From NCBI GenBank assembly GCA_044224605.1, contig JBGAKC010000001.1, positions 1-64,000 of the forward strand: 64,000 nucleotides of DNA, read 5' to 3'. Below, piece by piece: positions 60,036 to 64,000 of the stretch. Position numbers and translations under genes: made by a program. How positions within the stretch are numbered: position 1 is the stretch's first letter; every line of letters starts with the position of its first letter. The notes beneath the pieces were generated by a model, which made no database searches, was not told the DNA's origin, and saw nothing but the letters and a program-made list of their open reading frames with translations. The DNA is from UBA7672 sp044224605 (GTDB lineage: Bacteria; Pseudomonadota; Alphaproteobacteria; Caulobacterales; Hyphomonadaceae).

Positions 60036-61049
60036 TCAGAGCGTCCGCGTGGCGATCCGGTGGATCAGCGTCTTGACGATGGCTTCCTGCGGGGCGCCGG
60101 CCTGTTTGCAGGTCTTCTCGGCTTCATAGAGGCGGGTGAAGGTGCGGTGGATCGCCGGCGCGGACCAGTCGCGCAGGGCGCGGGAGAAGCGCGGCCATTC
60201 ATTGTCGAAGATCGGCGGGCGCAAGCGCATGCCGGAGCCGGCGCCGGACGCGACCGCATCGGAGACGCGGAGCATGCGGAAGTGGAGCGTGCGGAGCGCG
60301 GAGATCGCATTGCCGCCGGCGTCGAGGAAGCGGTTGATCGAGAGCGTGGCCTGCGGGGCGTCACCGAGGATGGCGGCGTCTGCCGCGTCGTCCGCGCCGC
60401 GCGGCTGTTCGGCGGAAGCGAGGAGGGAAACGTCCTGTGCGCTGACGGGACGACCGAGGCCGACAGCGTAGAGTTCCAGTTTTTCGAGTTCGGAGAGCGC
60501 GAGGCGTCGATCGCCGGGCAGGTCCGCGACGAAGGCGGCGAGGGCGGGCGGGTCGATGGTGACGCCGGCGGCGGCGAGGCGTTTGGTCACCAGTTCAGCG
60601 ACGGTGGATTCATCGTCCGCGTAGAGCTGGAGGGCGACGGCGTCGTCGGACGCCTCGAAGGCGGCGCGGAGCTTGTTGGTCTTGTTGAGTTCGCCAGCCT
60701 CAATGATCCAGTAGGCTTCGGGCGTGAGGACGCCCTTCTCGACGTCGGCGAGGATTTCGAGCAGGTATTTCGAGCTGGCGTCCTTATCCACGCGGACGCG
60801 GACGAGGCGTTCGCCGCCCATGAGGGAGCGGGCGACGAGTTCGTCGGCGAGAAGCTGCGGGTCGCGCTTCAGCTCGTCGTCCGATATCTTGATGATGTTG
60901 AATGGATCGGGAGAGGGCAGCCAGTTGTAGGCGAGCGTGTCGGCTGACGTTGAGACGAGGCCGGGGTCGGCGCCGAAGATGAGGGCGATCCTCGTCTTGC
61001 CTTGCGGCTTCTCGCAGAAGGCCAGCGCGCGGGGGCCGGCCTGTTTCAT
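60036..61049 (-). CDS. holA: DNA polymerase III delta subunit
   Basis: 337 residues. The clamp-loader subunit that opens the beta clamp. Start and core fit: RIALIFGADPGLVSTSADTL, YWIIEAGELNKTNKLRAAFE, SELEKLELYA, and the C-terminal helical region with FHFRMLRVSDAV-like words. Its start overlaps the lptE stop (ATGA), giving the leuS-lptE-holA order common near this origin. Confidence 0.93.
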   Translation of the reverse strand: MKQAGPRALAFCEKPQGKTRIALIFGADPGLVSTSADTLAYNWLPSPDPFNIIKISDDELKRDPQLLADELVARSLMGGERLVRVRVDKDASSKYLLEILADVEKGVLTPEAYWIIEAGELNKTNKLRAAFEASDDAVALQLYADDESTVAELVTKRLAAAGVTIDPPALAAFVADLPGDRRLALSELEKLELYAVGLGRPVSAQDVSLLASAEQPRGADDAADAAILGDAPQATLSINRFLDAGGNAISALRTLHFRMLRVSDAVASGAGSGMRLRPPIFDNEWPRFSRALRDWSAPAIHRTFTRLYEAEKTCKQAGAPQEAIVKTLIHRIATRTL

Positions 61050-61609
61050 TGCTTCGTGGGATTTGTCGAGGTCGGGACGGTCGGCCTGGGAATCGTCGCC
61101 TCGGGCGCGGCCTTGATCGGCTCTCCGGTCTTTTGCCGGCCGGCCGCAATGATCATCTCCGAGCGGATCGAGCGGGCGAGCAGCCCAGCAAGGCGCTCCT
61201 GCGCGGCTGTCTGCGCGGCCATGTCGGCATAGGCGGCGTCGGCGAAGTTGAACGAGGCGCGTTCGGTGACCTGGCCGGAACCGACGACGGTTCCATCGAC
61301 CGCGCGCAGCGTCCAGCTGGCGTTGCCGACATAGTCGGAGCGCGAGGCGGCCTGGTCAGGCGCGAAGGCGAGGCGGTCGATGCCCTGGCCGAGCGTGATT
61401 TCGAGCGTGCCTTTGGGGAAGCCCGGAATGCCCTGGCCGACCGTGCGCGCGAGTTCGTTGCGCAGGTAGTGGCCGGCGCGGCCGGGGATTTCAGCGATCG
61501 TGATCGGGCCGGAGCTCGCAAAGCTCTCGCCCTGTCCGCCATAGACCGGCGTGAAGTTGCACGCGGTCAGGGGGAGGAGGGCGAGGCAGAGGAGTGCTGC
61601 TCTGATCAT
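61046..61609 (-). CDS. lptE: LPS-assembly lipoprotein LptE
   Basis: 187 residues. Lipobox LALLPLTACNFTPVYGGQG, then a two-domain alpha/beta sequence (EIPGRAGHYLRNELARTVGQ) and a Pro-rich tail. LptE plugs LptD in the outer membrane. Sequence identity within the family is low, so the assignment rests also on its place between leuS and holA. The leuS stop overlaps its start. Confidence 0.85.
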   Translation of the reverse strand: MIRAALLCLALLPLTACNFTPVYGGQGESFASSGPITIAEIPGRAGHYLRNELARTVGQGIPGFPKGTLEITLGQGIDRLAFAPDQAASRSDYVGNASWTLRAVDGTVVGSGQVTERASFNFADAAYADMAAQTAAQERLAGLLARSIRSEMIIAAGRQKTGEPIKAAPEATIPRPTVPTSTNPTKQ

Positions 61610-64000
61610 GATGCGACGATATTCACGATACGGCCGGGAACGACAATCACCTTTCGCACGGTGAGGCCGGCGAGATGGGGTTTGACGTCGTCATGGGCCC
61701 TGGCGGCGGCTTCGACCGTCGCGGCGTCGGCATTGGCGGGAACGGTGACTTCGCCGCGCTTCTTGCCATTGACCTGCACGGGCAGGGTGACGGTGTCGGA
61801 GACCAGCAGGGCCGGATCCGGCTTCGGCCATTTCGCTGTCGTGACCATTCCCCAATCTCTTGCATTAGGGCCGCCGAGCCGCGCCCAGCATTCCTCGGCC
61901 AGGTGCGGCGCGAAGGGGGCTGCGATCTGGGCGAACAGCTTCAGCGCCTCGCGGCGGGCCGTGGCCATGCCGGGGGCGGTCGAGGTTTCGGCCTTGCGCA
62001 GCGCGTTGGCCAGCTCGTTCATCCGGGCGATGCCGACGTTGAAGTGGAACTGTTCAATTCCCTGGGTCACGTCGCGCACCGTGCGGTGGGCGAGGCGGCG
62101 CAGCTCGAGCGGTTCGCCTGAGTCGGCCGGCCCATCATCGGCGGCAGGCGCGGCTTCGACGAGCGCCCAGAGTTTCTGGATCGAGCCCCAGGCGCCGCGC
62201 ACGCCCGCATCGGTCCATTCGAAGTCGCGCTCGGGCGGCGAGTCCGACAGGACGAACCAGCGGGCGACGTCGGCGCCGTAATCGGCGATGATCTGCATCG
62301 GATCGACGACGTTCTTCTTCGACTTCGACATCTTCTCGACGCCGCCGATCGTGACGGGCGCGCCGGTCGAGATCTCGATCAATTGGCCGTCACGCTTGTC
62401 GATCTCTTCCGGCAGAAGCCACGAACCCGATTCCGACTTGTAGGTCTCGTGCGTGACCATGCCCTGTGTGAAGAGGCCGGCGAAGGGTTCGCCGCTCTTG
62501 AGGTCGAGCAGGCCGCAGTCGCGCAGCGCGCGGGAGAAGAAGCGGGAGTAGAGCAGGTGGAGAACAGCGTGCTCGACACCGCCGATGTATTGATCGACGG
62601 GCAGCCAGTAGCTGGCTTCCTCCTTGTTGATCGGCTCGGAGGAGTTCGGGTCGCAGAAGCGTGCGAAGTACCAGGATGAGTCGACGAAGGTATCCATCGT
62701 GTCGGTCTCGCGTTCCGCCTTGCCACCGCATGTGGGGCAGGCGACGTGCTTCCAAGTCGGATGGCGCGCCAGAGGATTGCCGGGTTCGGAGAAGTCGGCG
62801 TTGTCGGGCAGCAGGACCGGCAGGTCCTTGTCCTGCACGGGCACGGTTCCACATTTCGCGCACTTGATGACCGGGATCGGGCAACCCCAATAGCGCTGGC
62901 GCGAGACGCCCCAGTCGCGCAGGCGATATTGCGTGGTGGCTTCACCGGCCTCCCGGTTCACCAACGCCTTGATGGCGGCGGTGATCGCGTCCTTCGTGGA
63001 GAGGCCGTTGAGGAAGTCCGAATTGTAGATCGTGCCTTCGCCCGTGTAGGCCTCGCCGCGCACGGCGTAGGTTGCGGGGTCCGCTCCGGGGGGCAGGACG
63101 ACGGGCTTGAAGGGCAGGCCGTACTTCTCGGCGAACTCGATGTCGCGCTGGTCGCCGGCCGGCGAGCCGAAGATCGCGCCGGTGCCGTAGGTCGACAGCA
63201 CGAAGTTCGCGGCCCAGACGGGGAGCTCCCAGTTGGCGTCGAAGGGGTGTTTCACGCGGATGCCAAGATCGATGCCGACTTTCTCGGCTTTCTCGATGTC
63301 GGCTTCGGACGTGCCGCGCGCGGCGCAGTCGGCCATGAACCTGGCGACGGCGGGGTTGGTCTTCGCGATGGCCTTCGTCAGCGGATGGTCGGGAGCGAGC
63401 GCGACGAAGGCAGCGCCGAACAGCGTGTCCGGGCGCGTGGAGAAGACTTCGATGTCGGCGACGCCGGCGACGGGCTTTGTCAGCTGCCAGCGGAAGCGGG
63501 CGCCCTGGCTCTTGCCGATCCAGTTGCCCTGCATGATCCGGACTTTTTCCGGCCAACGGTCGAGGCCATCCAGCGCGGCGAGGAGATCATCGCCGTACTT
63601 CGTGATGCGGAAGAACCATTGCTCCAGCTCGCGCTGTTCCACGACGGCGCCAGAGCGCCAGCCGCGGCCATCGACGACCTGTTCGTTGGCGAGCACGGTG
63701 TTCTCGACCGGATCCCAGTTCACCTTCGCGGACCGGCGATAGACGAGATCGTTCTCCAGCATCTTCAGGAAGATGCGCTGCTGGTGGGCGTAGTAGTTCG
63801 GCTCGCAGGTGGTGACTTCCTTCGACCAATCGAAGGAGAGGCCCAGCGGAGCGAACTGGTCCTTCATCGCCTGGATGTTCTGGAGCGTCCACGTACGAGG
63901 CTGCGCTTGTCTCTCGATGGCGGCGTTCTCGGCGGGCAGGCCGAAGGCGTCCCACCCCATCGGATGCAGGACGTTGTAGCCATTGGCGATGCGATAGCGC
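61606..64000 (-). CDS. leuS: Leucyl-tRNA synthetase (N-terminus beyond the window)
   Basis: About 797 codons are inside; the reading frame continues past the right edge, where RYRIANGYNVLHP precedes MGWDAFGLPAENAA. The editing domain, the zinc-binding CXXC pairs (KCAKCGTV and ACPTCGGKAE), DTFVDSSWYFARF, and the catalytic KMSKS (GGVEKMSKSKKNVVDP) are visible. The HIGH region lies outside. Sequence is intact with no frameshift. Confidence 0.97.
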   Translation of the reverse strand, partial: RYRIANGYNVLHPMGWDAFGLPAENAAIERQAQPRTWTLQNIQAMKDQFAPLGLSFDWSKEVTTCEPNYYAHQQRIFLKMLENDLVYRRSAKVNWDPVENTVLANEQVVDGRGWRSGAVVEQRELEQWFFRITKYGDDLLAALDGLDRWPEKVRIMQGNWIGKSQGARFRWQLTKPVAGVADIEVFSTRPDTLFGAAFVALAPDHPLTKAIAKTNPAVARFMADCAARGTSEADIEKAEKVGIDLGIRVKHPFDANWELPVWAANFVLSTYGTGAIFGSPAGDQRDIEFAEKYGLPFKPVVLPPGADPATYAVRGEAYTGEGTIYNSDFLNGLSTKDAITAAIKALVNREAGEATTQYRLRDWGVSRQRYWGCPIPVIKCAKCGTVPVQDKDLPVLLPDNADFSEPGNPLARHPTWKHVACPTCGGKAERETDTMDTFVDSSWYFARFCDPNSSEPINKEEASYWLPVDQYIGGVEHAVLHLLYSRFFSRALRDCGLLDLKSGEPFAGLFTQGMVTHETYKSESGSWLLPEEIDKRDGQLIEISTGAPVTIGGVEKMSKSKKNVVDPMQIIADYGADVARWFVLSDSPPERDFEWTDAGVRGAWGSIQKLWALVEAAPAADDGPADSGEPLELRRLAHRTVRDVTQGIEQFHFNVGIARMNELANALRKAETSTAPGMATARREALKLFAQIAAPFAPHLAEECWARLGGPNARDWGMVTTAKWPKPDPALLVSDTVTLPVQVNGKKRGEVTVPANADAATVEAAARAHDDVKPHLAGLTVRKVIVVPGRIVNIVAS

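Overview
The window is a GC-rich piece of an alphaproteobacterial chromosome. It is most like Caulobacterales, probably near Hyphomonadaceae. The evidence is the gene order around the origin (ppsR/RP001-type gene, origin, hemE), CtrA-type TTAA-N7-TTAAC boxes, dense GANTC (CcrM) sites, RpoH promoters of the alphaproteobacterial kind, an UrcA-family protein and a DUF1217 protein. No rRNA, tRNA, CRISPR array, insertion sequence or prophage was seen.

Layout. 1-11.8 kb: membrane AraC regulator, UrcA protein, Nudix hydrolase and RNase PH, hrcA-grpE, a methyltransferase, a TetR regulator divergent from a carotenoid oxygenase, a DUF1217 flagellar-type protein, AlkB and small unknowns. 11.8-16.7 kb: dnaK, dnaJ, a lipoprotein and dapB. 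16.7-29.4 kb: amidase, serine hydrolase, glyoxalase, nth, ATP-grasp, adenosine kinase, an SDR/DsbA-like pair with an HxlR regulator, and hslV-membrane protein-hslU. 29.4-36.7 kb: an EAL phosphodiesterase and the histidine cluster hisB-hisH-hisA-[GH172 lipoprotein]-[small protein]-hisF-hisE. 36.7-41.7 kb: AhpD-like protein, TPR lipoprotein, Smr, Tim44/TimA, secB and a zinc alcohol dehydrogenase.

41.7-64 kb is the replication-origin neighbourhood. On the left, ppsR-maf-aroE-coaE-dnaQ runs leftward as one operon with start/stop overlaps. The presumed oriC (45275-45653) carries two perfect CtrA boxes, twelve GANTC sites and DnaA-like boxes. On the right, hemE-hemH-hemJ-rho, mnmE-mnmG-rsmG-parA-parB, a PQQ dehydrogenase with a cytochrome c domain, and the convergent leuS-lptE-holA group follow. 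Six parS-like sites lie within 3.6 kb in mnmE, the mnmE-mnmG gap, mnmG and rsmG, next to parAB, so the origin and centromere are about 6-10 kb apart.

The most unusual parts are the GANTC-dense origin, the coding-embedded parS cluster, a small ribbon-helix-helix-like gene under a perfect palindrome, a GH172-family lipoprotein inside the his cluster, a membrane protein inserted between hslV and hslU with a strong hairpin before hslU, and a dispersed palindromic repeat found in two copies.
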